From Rhizobium sp. SSA_523 (GTDB lineage: Bacteria > Pseudomonadota > Alphaproteobacteria > Rhizobiales > Rhizobiaceae): DNA of 64,000 nucleotides. Made by a program: the position numbers and the translations under genes. The notes below the pieces were generated by a model. The model was not told the origin of the DNA and ran no database searches. It was given only the letters and a program-made list of their open reading frames with translations. Location: the NCBI RefSeq assembly GCF_030435705.1, contig NZ_CP129382.1:1798001-1862000 (forward strand), in the 5' to 3' direction. Shown here piece after piece: positions 27,478 to 37,664 of the stretch. Numbering within the stretch: the stretch's first letter is position 1; every line of letters starts with the position of its first letter.

Positions 27478-28224
27478 TCAATGCCGTCCGCCTTCGAGGT
27501 AGGCGGCCCGCACTTCGGGATTGGCGAGAAGCTCGCGCCCCGAACCGCTCATCGTCACCTTGCCGTTGACCATGACATAGGCGCGGTGCGACAGCTTCAG
27601 CGCCGCAAAGGCGTTCTGCTCCACCAGAAACACGGTCAGCCCCTCGGTCTCGTTCAGAACCTTGATGGCTTCGAAGATCTGCTTGACGATCAAAGGTGCG
27701 AGGCCGAGCGAAGGCTCGTCCAGCAGAAGCAGCTTCGGCCGCGCCATCAGCGCCCGGCCGATCGACAGCATCTGCTGCTCGCCGCCCGAAAGCGTGCCGC
27801 CGCGCTGGCTCTGGCGCTCCTTCAGCCGCGGAAACAGCGTGAAGATCTTTTCGACGTCCTCGTTGAAATATTTCAGATTGTCGAGGCCGGCGCCCATCTG
27901 GAGGTTTTCATAGACGGACATGCGCGGGAAGATCCGCCGCCCCTCGGGCGATTGGGCGATGCGGCGGCGGGCAATGAGATGCGTCGGCATCTTGGTGATG
28001 TCGGTCCCGTCGAAGACGACGGTGCCGTGGCGAGCCTGCGGGCTGCCGCAGATCGTCATCATCAGCGTCGACTTGCCGGCGCCATTGGCGCCGATGAGGC
28101 TGACGATCTCGCCCTTGTTGACATGCACGTCGACGCCCGCCAATGCGCGGATGCTGCCGTAATAGGTTTCGACGCCGCTGACCGTCAGAAGGGCTTCGGC
28201 GGTGGGATTAGCGGTGACGGCCAT
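27478..28224 (-). CDS. livF: ABC transporter ATP-binding protein LivF
   Basis: A 248-residue ABC ATPase with Walker A IGANGAGKST, signature TLSGGEQQMLSIGRALM and Walker B KLLLLDEPSLGLAP, the LivF form. It forms the nucleotide-binding pair with LivG. The ATG shares one base with the livG stop (TGATG), so translation is coupled. Confidence 0.96.
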   Translation of the reverse strand: MAVTANPTAEALLTVSGVETYYGSIRALAGVDVHVNKGEIVSLIGANGAGKSTLMMTICGSPQARHGTVVFDGTDITKMPTHLIARRRIAQSPEGRRIFPRMSVYENLQMGAGLDNLKYFNEDVEKIFTLFPRLKERQSQRGGTLSGGEQQMLSIGRALMARPKLLLLDEPSLGLAPLIVKQIFEAIKVLNETEGLTVFLVEQNAFAALKLSHRAYVMVNGKVTMSGSGRELLANPEVRAAYLEGGRH

Positions 28225-29093
28225 CAGTGCGATCCCCCGTCGAGTTCCTCATGCATGACTACTTCCAGCTCGTCGTCGTCGACGCCCAGATAAGCGGCGA
28301 TGACCTTGGGATCATTCTTGACGTGATCGGGCGTGCCGTCGGAGATCTTCTGCCCGTATTCGAGGACGATGACGTGATCGGAGATCTCCATCACCACCGA
28401 CATGTCATGCTCGATCAACAGGATGGATGTGCCGGTCTCGTCGCGAATGCTGTTCAGCATCGTGTTGAGGGCAAGCGATTCCCGCGGATTGAGGCCGGCC
28501 GCCGGCTCGTCCAGGCACAGAAGCTCCGGTTCGGTGCACATGGCGCGCGCAATTTCCAGGCGCCGCTGCGCCCCATAGGGCAGATCGCCCGCCGGGTCGT
28601 CGGCGCGATCCATCAGATCCGCCTTCACCAGCCATTGCCGGGCAAGCTCGATGGCGGCATCGGCCTCGCGCTTGTAGGAGCCGAGCCCCAGCAGGCCCAT
28701 CACCGTATAGCCGGACGCCTTCATCAGCTTGTTGTGCTGCGCAACCAGGAGGTTTTCGAGAACCGTCAGGCCGGAAAACAGCCGGATGTTCTGGAAGGTG
28801 CGGGCGACCTTCGCCTTCTTGGTGATCTCGAAATCCGAGAGCCGCTCGAGCAGGATCTGCTCGCCGTTCTTCTGGTTGAGCGTGATCATGCCCATGGTCG
28901 GCTTGTAGAAGCCGGTGATGCAGTTGAAGACGGTCGTCTTGCCGGCGCCATTGGGACCGATCAGGGCGGTGATATGACCGCGCTTGGCCTCCAGCGACAG
29001 ATCGTTGATCGCCATCAGCCCGCCAAAGCGCATCGACAGATGCTCGACCTTCAAAATGGTATCGCGTGTCATCGTGGTGTTTCCGGAGGTCAT
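28224..29093 (-). CDS. livG: ABC transporter ATP-binding protein LivG
   Basis: A 289-residue ABC ATPase with Walker A IGPNGAGKTTVFN, signature DLPYGAQRRLEIARAM and Walker B ELLCLDEPAAGLNP, typical of LivG. ATG 29093 shares a base with the livM stop and has AAGGAGGG upstream. Confidence 0.96.
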   Translation of the reverse strand: MTSGNTTMTRDTILKVEHLSMRFGGLMAINDLSLEAKRGHITALIGPNGAGKTTVFNCITGFYKPTMGMITLNQKNGEQILLERLSDFEITKKAKVARTFQNIRLFSGLTVLENLLVAQHNKLMKASGYTVMGLLGLGSYKREADAAIELARQWLVKADLMDRADDPAGDLPYGAQRRLEIARAMCTEPELLCLDEPAAGLNPRESLALNTMLNSIRDETGTSILLIEHDMSVVMEISDHVIVLEYGQKISDGTPDHVKNDPKVIAAYLGVDDDELEVVMHEELDGGSH

Positions 29094-30490
29094 CAGCCGT
29101 GACCCTCCTTGGTAAAGCTTCCGGAGACGGCCTTGCGCTCCTTGAGGAAGGCTGTCGGTTCGCGCGAGCCGACGAAGCCGCGCGGCTTGAACAGCATGAC
29201 GGCAACCATGGCCATGCCGAAGAGCAGCATGCGGTAGAGCTCGGGCGTGAAATCCTCGCCGAAGATATGCTTCAGGAATTCCATCTCACGCAGAAGTTCC
29301 GTGCCGCCCACCATCACCACCGCGGCAATGGCGATGCCGGTCAGCGAACCCATGCCGCCCAGCACGACAATGGCCAGGATGACGGCCGATTCCAGGAAGA
29401 CGAAGCTTTCCGGCGAGACGAAGCCCTGGCGTGCGGCGAAGAAGGACCCGGCAAAGCCGCCGAACATCGCGCCGATGGCAAAGGCCGTCAGCTTGGTCTT
29501 GACCGTATCGATGCCGAGCGAGCGGCAGGCGATCTCATCCTCGCGCAGCGCCTCCCAGGCGCGTCCGATCGGCATCCGGCGCAGCTTGATCGTGACATAG
29601 GCGGTGATCAGGCAGAGCGCCAGAATGACGTAGAAGAGGAAGATCTTGTAATAGGCCGAGGACATCGGCAGGCTGAAGGCCTTGGCGAAATTGTTGGAGG
29701 CGCCGACATCGAAGGACCAGATGCCGAAGATGGAGGCCTTGGCAATGCCGGAAATGCCGGCCGTTCCGCCGGTCACTTCCGACCAGTTCATCAAGACCAG
29801 ACGGATGATTTCGCCGAAGGCCAGCGTCACGATGGCCAGGTAGTCGCCGCGCAGCCGCAGAACCGGGAAGCCGAGAATAATCCCCCAGAAGGCTGCCAAT
29901 ATGCCCGCCAGCGGCAGAAGCAGCCAGAAGGACAGGCCGAACGTATCCGACAGGAGCGCGTAGGAATAGGCACCCACGGCATAGAAGGCGACGTAGCCGA
30001 GGTCCAGCAGGCCGGCCAGGCCGACCACGACATTGAGGCCCCAGGCGAGCATGACATAGATGAGGATCTGGATGCCGAAATTGTCGACGAATTTCAGCGA
30101 GCCCTGGACGCCGTAGAGCGAGACGACGATCGGCGGATAGAGCACCAGGGCCAGCATGGCGATCTTCAGGAAATTCCGATGAAAGAAGCCCTTGTCCTCG
30201 GAAACTTCGGGAATGCCGGCCTTCGCCTTGGCCAGCTTGCGCCGGTCGAGCTTCGGCTTGATGAAGCCCACCACCGCGAAGCGGCCGACCGCGGCGACGA
30301 CGACGAAAACGGCCAGGAGACCCCAGCGGGTGCGCCAGACGAGGGCATTGTCGATGTTCTGATAGGTCTCGATGCCGACATAGAGGAGGAACATGCCGAA
30401 TGCCAGGACGCCGGCAAGCAGTCCCTCTTTCACGGCCCGGGCCATCACGCCCTCAGCCGCATCGTTTCTAGAAATATTCGAATTGGACAT
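29093..30490 (-). CDS. livM: ABC transporter permease LivM
   Basis: A 465-residue permease. The long N-terminal part has three or four additional hydrophobic segments (residues 1-130) as in rhizobial LivM. The core follows with VGLAGLLDLGYVAFYAVGAYSYAL and GGMGSLTGIAIAAVVMVGGTELL. It forms the channel with LivH and starts four bases after the livH stop. Confidence 0.95.
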   Translation of the reverse strand: MSNSNISRNDAAEGVMARAVKEGLLAGVLAFGMFLLYVGIETYQNIDNALVWRTRWGLLAVFVVVAAVGRFAVVGFIKPKLDRRKLAKAKAGIPEVSEDKGFFHRNFLKIAMLALVLYPPIVVSLYGVQGSLKFVDNFGIQILIYVMLAWGLNVVVGLAGLLDLGYVAFYAVGAYSYALLSDTFGLSFWLLLPLAGILAAFWGIILGFPVLRLRGDYLAIVTLAFGEIIRLVLMNWSEVTGGTAGISGIAKASIFGIWSFDVGASNNFAKAFSLPMSSAYYKIFLFYVILALCLITAYVTIKLRRMPIGRAWEALREDEIACRSLGIDTVKTKLTAFAIGAMFGGFAGSFFAARQGFVSPESFVFLESAVILAIVVLGGMGSLTGIAIAAVVMVGGTELLREMEFLKHIFGEDFTPELYRMLLFGMAMVAVMLFKPRGFVGSREPTAFLKERKAVSGSFTKEGHG

Positions 30491-30494
30491 GGAG

Positions 30495-31397
30495 TTACAC
30501 CTTCTCCACTTCGGGACGCCCGAGAATGCCGGTCGGCTTGAAGATCAAGACGAAGGCAAGAATGGCAAAAGTTGCCACATCCTTGTAGGCGATGGAGAAA
30601 TAGGCCGACCAGAGCGACTCGATGAGGCCGATCAGAAGACCGCCGAGGACCGCACCCGGCAGCGAGCCGATGCCGCCGAGAACCGCCGCCGTGAAGGCCT
30701 TGACGCCGGGGATGAAGCCGTCGGCAAAGGAGGCGACGCCGTAATACATCAGGTACATCGTGCCGGCGACCGCGGCGAGAGCGGCACCCATGATGAAGGT
30801 GATGGAAATCGTCCGGTCGACATCGACGCCGAGCAGCGCCGCCATCTTGCGGTCCTGCTCGGTGGCGCGCTGCGCCCGGCCAAGCGGCGTCTTGTTGACG
30901 ATGTACCAGAAGATGCTCAGCAGCACGGCCGTCACGACGACGATCACCATCTGCTTCAGTGACACGGTGACGGCGCCGAAATGATAGACATCGTTGATCA
31001 GCGGCGGGATCGGCTTGTTGCGCGGGCCCTGCGTGACCTGGATGAAGTTCGACAGGACGATCGACATGCCGATGGCTGTGATCAGCGGCGCAAGCCTGAA
31101 GGAACCGCGCAGCGGCCGGTAGGCAACCCGCTCGATCGTCCAGTTCCACAGGCTTGTGACCAGCATGGCAACCACCATCATGATCAGAAGCGCCAGCGCA
31201 ACCGGCACGCCGGCGACAAAGGAGGTCAGGACAAGAAAGGCGATCAGGGCTGCAAAGCCACCCAGCATGAAAATGTCGCCATGGGCGAAATTGATCATGC
31301 CGATAATGCCGTAGACCATCGTATAGCCGATTGCGATCAAGCCATAGATGGATCCAAGAGTCAGCCCGTTCAGGAGCTGCTGGATGAAATACTCCAT
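30495..31397 (-). CDS. livH: ABC transporter permease LivH
   Basis: A 300-residue permease with eight hydrophobic segments and the LivH signature NGLTLGSIYGLIAIGYTMVYGIIGMINFAHGDIFMLGGF plus the late AVLGGIGSLPGAVLGGLLIG loop. It is the first gene of the livHMGF operon; its promoter must lie in the gap to 31819. Confidence 0.95.
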   Translation of the reverse strand: MEYFIQQLLNGLTLGSIYGLIAIGYTMVYGIIGMINFAHGDIFMLGGFAALIAFLVLTSFVAGVPVALALLIMMVVAMLVTSLWNWTIERVAYRPLRGSFRLAPLITAIGMSIVLSNFIQVTQGPRNKPIPPLINDVYHFGAVTVSLKQMVIVVVTAVLLSIFWYIVNKTPLGRAQRATEQDRKMAALLGVDVDRTISITFIMGAALAAVAGTMYLMYYGVASFADGFIPGVKAFTAAVLGGIGSLPGAVLGGLLIGLIESLWSAYFSIAYKDVATFAILAFVLIFKPTGILGRPEVEKV

Positions 31398-31819
31398 TCA
31401 ATTTTCCCCCGGGCACAATTCGCAGGTAGAGCGGTCGCGCCTCTTGTATGTTTGGCCCTTACGGGTTCTTCGCTTTTATAAATTTCATACTGCTTTCGCA
31501 AAAAAAGGAAAGTCAGAATTCTGCCCTGCGGCCAATTACCCCCAGCCGGTATGAAAACGGCCGAGAAACCGACCAGAAAAGCTGGAAAAGCAGCATGAAA
31601 TGACCAAAAATCCGGCGCAGGACTTTCAGGATTTTGCCAAAACCATGAAATCGCAGTGCAAATGGACTGATGCCGAAAATCCTTTGTGGAACCGCGCGCC
31701 GCCCAGCCGCCTGCCTGCCGCGCCGTCGCCTCCCCTTTTCCCTCCCGCTCGCCGGCGCCTTCCCCTGCGCTGCGGCCGGGTGTACCCTTCGGGCAACCAA
31801 CAGACAGGGAGCCTCATCC
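31398..31819. other. intergenic region between livH and the GreA-like gene
   Basis: A 422-base divergent region. The half next to livH (31440-31640) is less GC-rich than the flanks and contains A-rich tracts, fitting a promoter for the liv operon. I see no gene, clear operator dyad or RNA element. The half near 31670-31800 is GC-rich and in frame with the GreA-like gene but looks non-coding. Confidence 0.5.
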
Positions 31820-32302
31820 TTGAGCGTCGCATTTACCAAGGAAGAAAGTGCCGAGACGGCGGCCGAGACCATTCTGCCGGACCGCCCGGTTTCACCGCAT
31901 GCCAATCTCGTCACCGCCGCCGGGCTTGCGGCATTGGAACAGGATCTGGCGCGCGCCCGGGCCGCCTTCGAACAGGCCATGGCGGAGGAGGACGTCAACG
32001 AGCGCCGACGCCAGCAGGCCGGTCCGGCCCGCGATATCCGCTATCTGGTGGAGCGTCTGCGCACGGCCGATCTGCGGCCCGATCCGGATCAGCAGCAGAG
32101 CGTCGTCTTCGGAGCCACGGTGCGGTTCGAACGGGAGGACGGCCGCATCGAGACCTATCGCATTGTCGGCGAGGACGAGGCCGATCCGAAGGCAGGCCGC
32201 ATCGCCTATGTGGCGCCGGTGGCCCGCGCCTTGATGGGCAAGACGGTCGGCGACATCGTCGCGGTCGCCGGCCACGAACTGGAGATCCTGTCGATCTCCT
32301 GA
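31820..32302 (+). CDS. GreA/GreB-family transcription elongation factor
   Basis: A 160-residue protein. The N-terminal coiled coil (ALEQDLARARAAFEQAMAEEDVNERRRQQ) and C-terminal FKBP-like domain (VVFGATVRFEREDGRIETYRIVGEDEADPKAGRIAYVAPVARALMGKTVGD) are those of Gre factors, which stimulate RNA cleavage by backtracked RNA polymerase. The start is TTG 31820, chosen because AGGGAG lies at 31806-31811 and the family length fits. Upstream in-frame codons read as low-complexity Arg/Pro. It converges with soxG, with a five-base gap. Confidence 0.85.
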   Translation: MSVAFTKEESAETAAETILPDRPVSPHANLVTAAGLAALEQDLARARAAFEQAMAEEDVNERRRQQAGPARDIRYLVERLRTADLRPDPDQQQSVVFGATVRFEREDGRIETYRIVGEDEADPKAGRIAYVAPVARALMGKTVGDIVAVAGHELEILSIS

Positions 32303-32307
32303 ACCGC

Positions 32308-32862
32308 TCAGGGTTCGGCAAAGGCCGCGGTCAGCGCAAATTCGCGGCCCATTTCCCGGATTTCCTCGAAGACGAAGCCGGCATAGGAACGCGGCACGAT
32401 GATCTCGAAGACATCCTCGCCGGTGCGGGCAAGATTGCCGGAGACCTGGGCGATCGCCATATTGGCCGAAGCACCGAGCGCGAAGACGTCCCGGTGCAGG
32501 TCGATGCCGACGCATTTTGCCAGGATCTGGCGCATATTCGGCCCGGCCATCTGCATCAGCACGCAGCCGTCACTCTGGTCGAGGGCAAAGGCGCCCGTGA
32601 CCTCGCGCAGCTGCCGCAGCAGGATTTCCGGCGCGACCGACTGCGACACGATCAGCCATTCCGCCGGGCCGCAATTGCGGATAGATGGTTCGCCCGTCCG
32701 GTCGAGCGCCTCAAAAACACGCTGCGCATCGCTGGGATGGGCGAGGACCGAGACGATCGCCGCACCGCGCAGGACGCTCAGATGATTGGCGTTCGGCCGC
32801 GTCTCGAAGCCGGTGATGTGATCTTCCAAGACGTGCCGGTTTGCGAAGGATGATAGGGTCAT
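32308..32862 (-). CDS. soxG: sarcosine oxidase gamma subunit
   Basis: A 184-residue SoxG. It contains the aminomethyltransferase-like small domain typical of the gamma subunit (GEPSIRNCGPAEWLIVSQSV, QSDGCVLMQMAGPNMRQILAKCVGIDL, YAGFVFEEIREMGREFA). It is the last gene of soxBDAG, ten bases after soxA. The heterotetrameric enzyme oxidises sarcosine to glycine, passing the one-carbon unit to tetrahydrofolate and producing hydrogen peroxide. Confidence 0.92.
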   Translation of the reverse strand: MTLSSFANRHVLEDHITGFETRPNANHLSVLRGAAIVSVLAHPSDAQRVFEALDRTGEPSIRNCGPAEWLIVSQSVAPEILLRQLREVTGAFALDQSDGCVLMQMAGPNMRQILAKCVGIDLHRDVFALGASANMAIAQVSGNLARTGEDVFEIIVPRSYAGFVFEEIREMGREFALTAAFAEP

Positions 32863-32872
32863 CGAAGGGCCC

Positions 32873-35830
32873 TCACGCCTGAAGCTTCAGATTGTCGGGA
32901 TCGACGAAGACCGGCGGGCAGACTTCCGCCAGGACCTCGCTGCCGCGCAAGGGATCCCAGACGAGGATCTTCTCGCCATAGCGCTCGCGTCCGGATTTCA
33001 GCATGGCGAGCGCGATGAACCGGTTCAGCGTCGGCGAATAGCAGGCGGAGGAAACGAAGCCCTGGTCGTTGGTCATCGAGGGCTTGGCATGTTCCTTCAG
33101 GAGATGTGCGCCGGCTTTCATCTCGCCATCCGCCTCGATCGGCATCAGGCCCACCATCTGCAGCCGGTCTGCGGCCGTCAGTCCGAATCGGGTGGAGAGA
33201 CGCTTGCCGATGAAGTCCGGCTTCTGCATGGCCATCATCCGGCCAAGCCCGACATCGTCGGCCGTCGTGCGACCGTCGAATTCGCTGTGCGTCACATGGC
33301 CCTTCTCGATGCGCAGCACGTTGAGCGCCTCGACACCATAGGCGCAGATCCCCTCCTCGTAGCCGGCCTGCATCACGGCATCCGCCACCGCCTCGCCAAA
33401 GCCGGCCGGCACCGCCAGTTCATAGGCCAGTTCGCCGGAAAAGGAGATGCGGAACAGGCGCGCGCCAAGCCCGCCTTTCAATGTCACCGCACGCGCGGAA
33501 AGCACCGGAAAGGCGGCATTGGACAGATCGGCCTCCACCAGCCGCTGCAGGATGATGCGCGCCTTGGGACCCGCGATCGACATCTGGGCCCATTGCTCCG
33601 TCGTCGACCTGCAGCAGACATGGAGCTCCGGCCAGAGCGCCTGGGCGGCGAATTCCAGATGCGTCATCACCTCTTCGGCATGGCCGGTCGTGGTCGTCAT
33701 CAGATAGTGATCCTGACCCAGCCGGCTGGTCGTGCCGTCGTCGAAGACGATGCCGTCCTCGCGCAGCATCACCCCGTAGCGCGCCTTGCCGACCGGCAAT
33801 TTCAAGAAGCCGTTGCAATAGATGCGGTTGAGGAACTCCGCCGCATCGCTGCCGAAGATTTCGATCTTGCCGAGCGTTGAGACATCGCAGAGACCGGCGC
33901 TTTCCCGCACCGTGCGCACCTCGCGATCGACGCTTTCGCGCCAGGTCTTTTCGCCCTCGCGGGCAAACCAGGCGGAGCGGTACCAGGCGCCGGCCTCGAC
34001 AAAGGCCGCGCCGTTCTTCGCAGCCCAGACATGCAGGGGCGAGCGGCGCACCGGCCGCGCCTGCTCGGCCCGGGCCGTACCCGCCAGGGCGCCGAAGGAG
34101 ACCGGCGTGTAGAAGGGACGATAGGTCGTGGTGCCGATCTGTGCCGGCGACAGGCCGCGCATGCCCGCCATGATGCCGATCGTGTTGACATTGCCGAGCT
34201 TGCCCTGATCGGTGGCCATGCCGGCCGTCGTATAGCGCTTGCTCATCTCCGCATGCCGATAGCCTTCCCGCTGCGACAGGCCGAGATCGGCCACCGTCAC
34301 GTCGTTCTGGAAATCGACGAAGGCCTTGCCTTTCGAGCCCGGCACATACCAGAGCGGTGAAAAGGCGGGATCGACACTGCCCTCGACCTCCGGCAGATCG
34401 GCCTCGTGGGCGGCAAAGCCGAGATCGCGGCAAAGCCGGATCGCCCTCTCCGCCCCGTCCTTCAGACAGGCGGCGAGCGAAAGGAGACCCGCCGCACCGC
34501 CGGCCGGCACGAAAGCGGCGCCGACATCGGGTGCGAGAAACGCCTGCCGTTCCTCCGACCAGACCGGTCTTGCGCCGCGCTGGCACATCAGATGCACGAT
34601 AGGCGACCAGCCGCCGGACATGGCCAGGGCATCGCAGGCAATCTCCTCCTCATAGCCGGACCGTTCCGTCACGACGGCCTTCAACGACATATGCCCTTTC
34701 GTCGACGTCACCATGCCGCCGCGGATGAGCCTCAGCCCCTCGGGCACCGGATCGGCGCTTGAAGGCCGCGGATCGATCAGTGCCGTCACCTCAACGCCGG
34801 CCGCCAGCAGATCGCGGGCAAGCTCGTAGCCGGAGCCGCCAGTGGTGAACACCGCCACCTTGCGCCCCACCGCAACGCCAAAGCGATTGAGATAGCTGCG
34901 GGCAGCGCCGGCCGTCATCACGCCGGGACGGTCATTGCCGCCGAAGACCAGCGGCCGCTCCTCGGCTCCGGCGGCGAGAATGGCCCGCCGCGCCACGATC
35001 CGCCACAGGCGCTCCACCGGCAGGTCCGGGTTCGGCTCCGCCACGTGTTTCTGCACCTGCTCGACGGCACCGAACACCATGTCGTCATACCATCCGAAGA
35101 CCGTGGTCCGCCGCATCAGCGTGACATTCGGCAGGCTGGCCAGTTCGGCGATCACCGCATCGGAAAACTGCGGCGCCGGCAAGCCGCCGATCGCTGCGCC
35201 TTCCGACAGAAGCGAGCCGCCGAAGCGAAAGCCTTCATCGGCCAGAATGACGCGGGCGCCGGCCCGCCCGGCCGAGAGCGCCGCCATCAGCCCTGTCGGC
35301 CCGGCGCCGATCACCAGCAGGTCGCAATGTGCCCAGGCCTTTTCGTAACGGTCGGGATCGGCCTGCGTCACGAGCCGCCCAAGACCGGCGGCGCGGCGAA
35401 TGATCGGCTCGTAGACCTTCTCCCAGAAGGACGCCGGCCACATGAAGGTCTTGTAATAGAAGCCGGCCGCCAGGAAGGGCGACAGCAGGCTGTTGATCGC
35501 GCCGATGTCGATCGTAAGCGAGGGCCAGCGGTTCTGGCTTTCGGCGACGAGGCCCTCGTGAAGCTCCGCCATGGTCGCACGCGTATTGGCCTGCGTGCGG
35601 GCGCCGGAGCCGATGCTGACGAGACCGTTCGGCTCCGCCGAGCCGGCGGTGACGAGGCCGCGCGGCCGGTGATATTTGAACGAGCGGCCGATCAGCATCT
35701 GGCCATTGGCCAGCAGCGCCGAGGCCAGCGTATCGCCCGAGAAGCCGGCTTGGCTCTTGCCGTCAAAGGTGAAGGACAGGGCCTGGCCTCGATGAATGAG
35801 GCCACCCGATGCCAGGCGGTGCGATCCCAT
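32873..35830 (-). CDS. soxA: sarcosine oxidase alpha subunit
   Basis: A 985-residue SoxA. Domains in order: an N-terminal ferredoxin-like region (FDGKSQAGFSGDTLASALLANG, RSFKYHRPRGL), a dinucleotide-binding region with LLVIGAGPTGLMAALSAGRAGA near residue 170, and a C-terminal aminomethyltransferase (GcvT-like) half from about residue 600 (AGLCDVSTLGKIEIFG). Length matches heterotetrameric SoxA. The ATG shares one base with the soxD stop. Confidence 0.96.
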   Translation of the reverse strand: MGSHRLASGGLIHRGQALSFTFDGKSQAGFSGDTLASALLANGQMLIGRSFKYHRPRGLVTAGSAEPNGLVSIGSGARTQANTRATMAELHEGLVAESQNRWPSLTIDIGAINSLLSPFLAAGFYYKTFMWPASFWEKVYEPIIRRAAGLGRLVTQADPDRYEKAWAHCDLLVIGAGPTGLMAALSAGRAGARVILADEGFRFGGSLLSEGAAIGGLPAPQFSDAVIAELASLPNVTLMRRTTVFGWYDDMVFGAVEQVQKHVAEPNPDLPVERLWRIVARRAILAAGAEERPLVFGGNDRPGVMTAGAARSYLNRFGVAVGRKVAVFTTGGSGYELARDLLAAGVEVTALIDPRPSSADPVPEGLRLIRGGMVTSTKGHMSLKAVVTERSGYEEEIACDALAMSGGWSPIVHLMCQRGARPVWSEERQAFLAPDVGAAFVPAGGAAGLLSLAACLKDGAERAIRLCRDLGFAAHEADLPEVEGSVDPAFSPLWYVPGSKGKAFVDFQNDVTVADLGLSQREGYRHAEMSKRYTTAGMATDQGKLGNVNTIGIMAGMRGLSPAQIGTTTYRPFYTPVSFGALAGTARAEQARPVRRSPLHVWAAKNGAAFVEAGAWYRSAWFAREGEKTWRESVDREVRTVRESAGLCDVSTLGKIEIFGSDAAEFLNRIYCNGFLKLPVGKARYGVMLREDGIVFDDGTTSRLGQDHYLMTTTTGHAEEVMTHLEFAAQALWPELHVCCRSTTEQWAQMSIAGPKARIILQRLVEADLSNAAFPVLSARAVTLKGGLGARLFRISFSGELAYELAVPAGFGEAVADAVMQAGYEEGICAYGVEALNVLRIEKGHVTHSEFDGRTTADDVGLGRMMAMQKPDFIGKRLSTRFGLTAADRLQMVGLMPIEADGEMKAGAHLLKEHAKPSMTNDQGFVSSACYSPTLNRFIALAMLKSGRERYGEKILVWDPLRGSEVLAEVCPPVFVDPDNLKLQA

Positions 35831-36117
35831 TATGCCGCCTCTCCCTTTCGACTGCGCGCATCTTCGGCAGCATCGACGACGCGAAAGACGGCATGGCTTT
35901 CATTGTCGCGCTCGACGACCAGAAAGCGCCGGCAGCCCGCGCCATGGTGCCAGAATTCGCGGATGAGCCCTTTTGGATTGTCGCGCAGATAGACATAGGC
36001 ATGCCATGCCTCATCCGCGGCATTGGCCGCCGGCCGCTGCGGAACCGCATCGCCGCGGATCGAGAATTCTTCCCTGGGGCGGACCCCGCAATGGGGGCAG
36101 GTAATCAGGCTGGCCAT
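35830..36117 (-). CDS. soxD: sarcosine oxidase delta subunit
   Basis: A 95-residue SoxD with the zinc-binding N-terminus (ITCPHCGVRPREEF), the YLRDNPKGLIREFWHHGAGCRRF motif and a charged C-terminus. It is normal in length and overlaps soxA by one base. Confidence 0.95.
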   Translation of the reverse strand: MASLITCPHCGVRPREEFSIRGDAVPQRPAANAADEAWHAYVYLRDNPKGLIREFWHHGAGCRRFLVVERDNESHAVFRVVDAAEDARSRKGEAA

Positions 36118-36134
36118 GATGGTCTTCGGTCTCT

Positions 36135-37388
36135 TCAGTGCAGGTTGGGCTGCGGCCCCTTGCCGCCTTCATCCACCACGAAGCCGCGCTGGAAACGGTC
36201 GAGGCGCAGCAGACGCGCCGTGTAATGCGGCTCGTCTCTGGCGATCAGATGGGCAAAGCAGAAGCCGGATGCTGGCGTCGCCTTGAAGCCGCCATAGCAC
36301 CAGCCGCAATTCAGGTAGAGGTTTTCGATGGGCGTCCGGTCGATGATCGGCGAGCCATCCATCGACATGTCCATGACCCCGCCCCAGGCCCGCAGGACCC
36401 TGGCGCGCGACAGGCCGGGGATCAGCGAGACGCCCTCCTCGACCGTATGCTCCACCATCGCCAGATTGCCGCGCTGGGCATAGGAGGAATAATAGTCGAT
36501 ATCCGCTCCGAAGACCAAGCCGCCTTTGTCCGACTGGGAAATATAGAAATGGCCGGCGCCATAGGTGATGACGTGGGGAATGACCGGCTTTAGGCCTTCC
36601 GAGACGAAGGCCTGGAGCACATGCGTCTCGATCGGCAGGTCAAGCCCGGCCATCTTGGCGGTAATGGAACTGTGGCCTGCCGTGGCGAGCGCCAGCTTGC
36701 CGCAGCCGATGAACCCTTTCGAGGTTTCGATCCCCGTCACCCGCCCCGCCGCATCGCGCACGATCCCGGTCAGCTCGCAATGCTGGATCAGGTCGACGCC
36801 ACGGCTGTCGGCACCGCGCGCATAGCCCCAGGCAACGGCATCGTGCCGCACCGTGCCGGCGCGCTTCTGGTAAAGGCCGCCGAGAATGGGAAACCGCGCA
36901 TGGTCGAAGTTCAGGAAGGGCATCATCCGCCGCACCGCGTCGCGATCGAGCAATTCGGCATCCACCCCATGCATGCGCATGCCATTGCCGCGCCGGGCAT
37001 AGCTGTCGCGCTGGCCGTCGGAATGGAACAGGTTCACCATGCCGCGCTGCGAGACCATGGCATTGAAGTTGAAGTCCTGTTCCAGACCCTCCCAGAGCTT
37101 CATGGAGAATTCGTAGAAGGGTTCATTGCCGTCCAGCAGGTAATTGGAGCGGATGATGGTGGTGTTGCGGCCGACATTGCCGGAGCCGAGATAGGATTTC
37201 TCGATCACCGCCACATTCGTCACGCCGAATTCCCTTGCAAGATAATAGGCCGTGGCAAGCCCGTGTCCGCCGCCGCCGACAATGATCACATCATAATGCG
37301 GTTTCGGCTGCGGCTCCCGCCAGGCAGGCTTCCAGTGCCGGTTGCCGGTGAGCGCGTTCTTGATGATGTCGAAGGCCGAATACCGCAT
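36135..37388 (-). CDS. soxB: sarcosine oxidase beta subunit
   Basis: A 417-residue flavoprotein of the DAO family. It has a dinucleotide-binding site YDVIIVGGGGHGLATAYYLA near residue 33, the covalent-FMN/FAD histidine context NTTIIRSNYL, and C-terminal GWCYGGFKATPASG. ATG 37388 (MRYSAFDIIKNALTG) has AGGAAA upstream; longer frames are not conserved. It is first in the operon, so the promoter lies in 37389-37664. Adjacent folate genes (glyA, folD, purU) often found with soxBDAG are not in this window. Confidence 0.95.
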   Translation of the reverse strand: MRYSAFDIIKNALTGNRHWKPAWREPQPKPHYDVIIVGGGGHGLATAYYLAREFGVTNVAVIEKSYLGSGNVGRNTTIIRSNYLLDGNEPFYEFSMKLWEGLEQDFNFNAMVSQRGMVNLFHSDGQRDSYARRGNGMRMHGVDAELLDRDAVRRMMPFLNFDHARFPILGGLYQKRAGTVRHDAVAWGYARGADSRGVDLIQHCELTGIVRDAAGRVTGIETSKGFIGCGKLALATAGHSSITAKMAGLDLPIETHVLQAFVSEGLKPVIPHVITYGAGHFYISQSDKGGLVFGADIDYYSSYAQRGNLAMVEHTVEEGVSLIPGLSRARVLRAWGGVMDMSMDGSPIIDRTPIENLYLNCGWCYGGFKATPASGFCFAHLIARDEPHYTARLLRLDRFQRGFVVDEGGKGPQPNLH

Positions 37389-37664
37389 GCGAATTTCCTG
37401 GAACAATCGGGCCCACATTCGCACATGCCGCATAAAGGACAAGTCCGATTGCGCCGCAAGCTGCAGCATGGGGGCGCCGCAAGGAGTGGAAGGCGGATCA
37501 TCGTGGCGGTCGCGCCACAGGCTGCCGGGCGGCGGCCATGAGGCTGCCGGCGAGGATGAAAAGCCTTTCGCTCCTTAGAGAGTCAGACCGTTAGCTGGCG
37601 CGCCGTCCCCGCCCTCGCGCCATCTCCTAAGATGGCGGCAGACAATCCTCATGGAGCGCCACCG

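Noticed and set aside
29066..30541. 491-codon plus-strand frame opposite livM
   Set aside because: Shadow of livM; highly charged, with no domain pattern.
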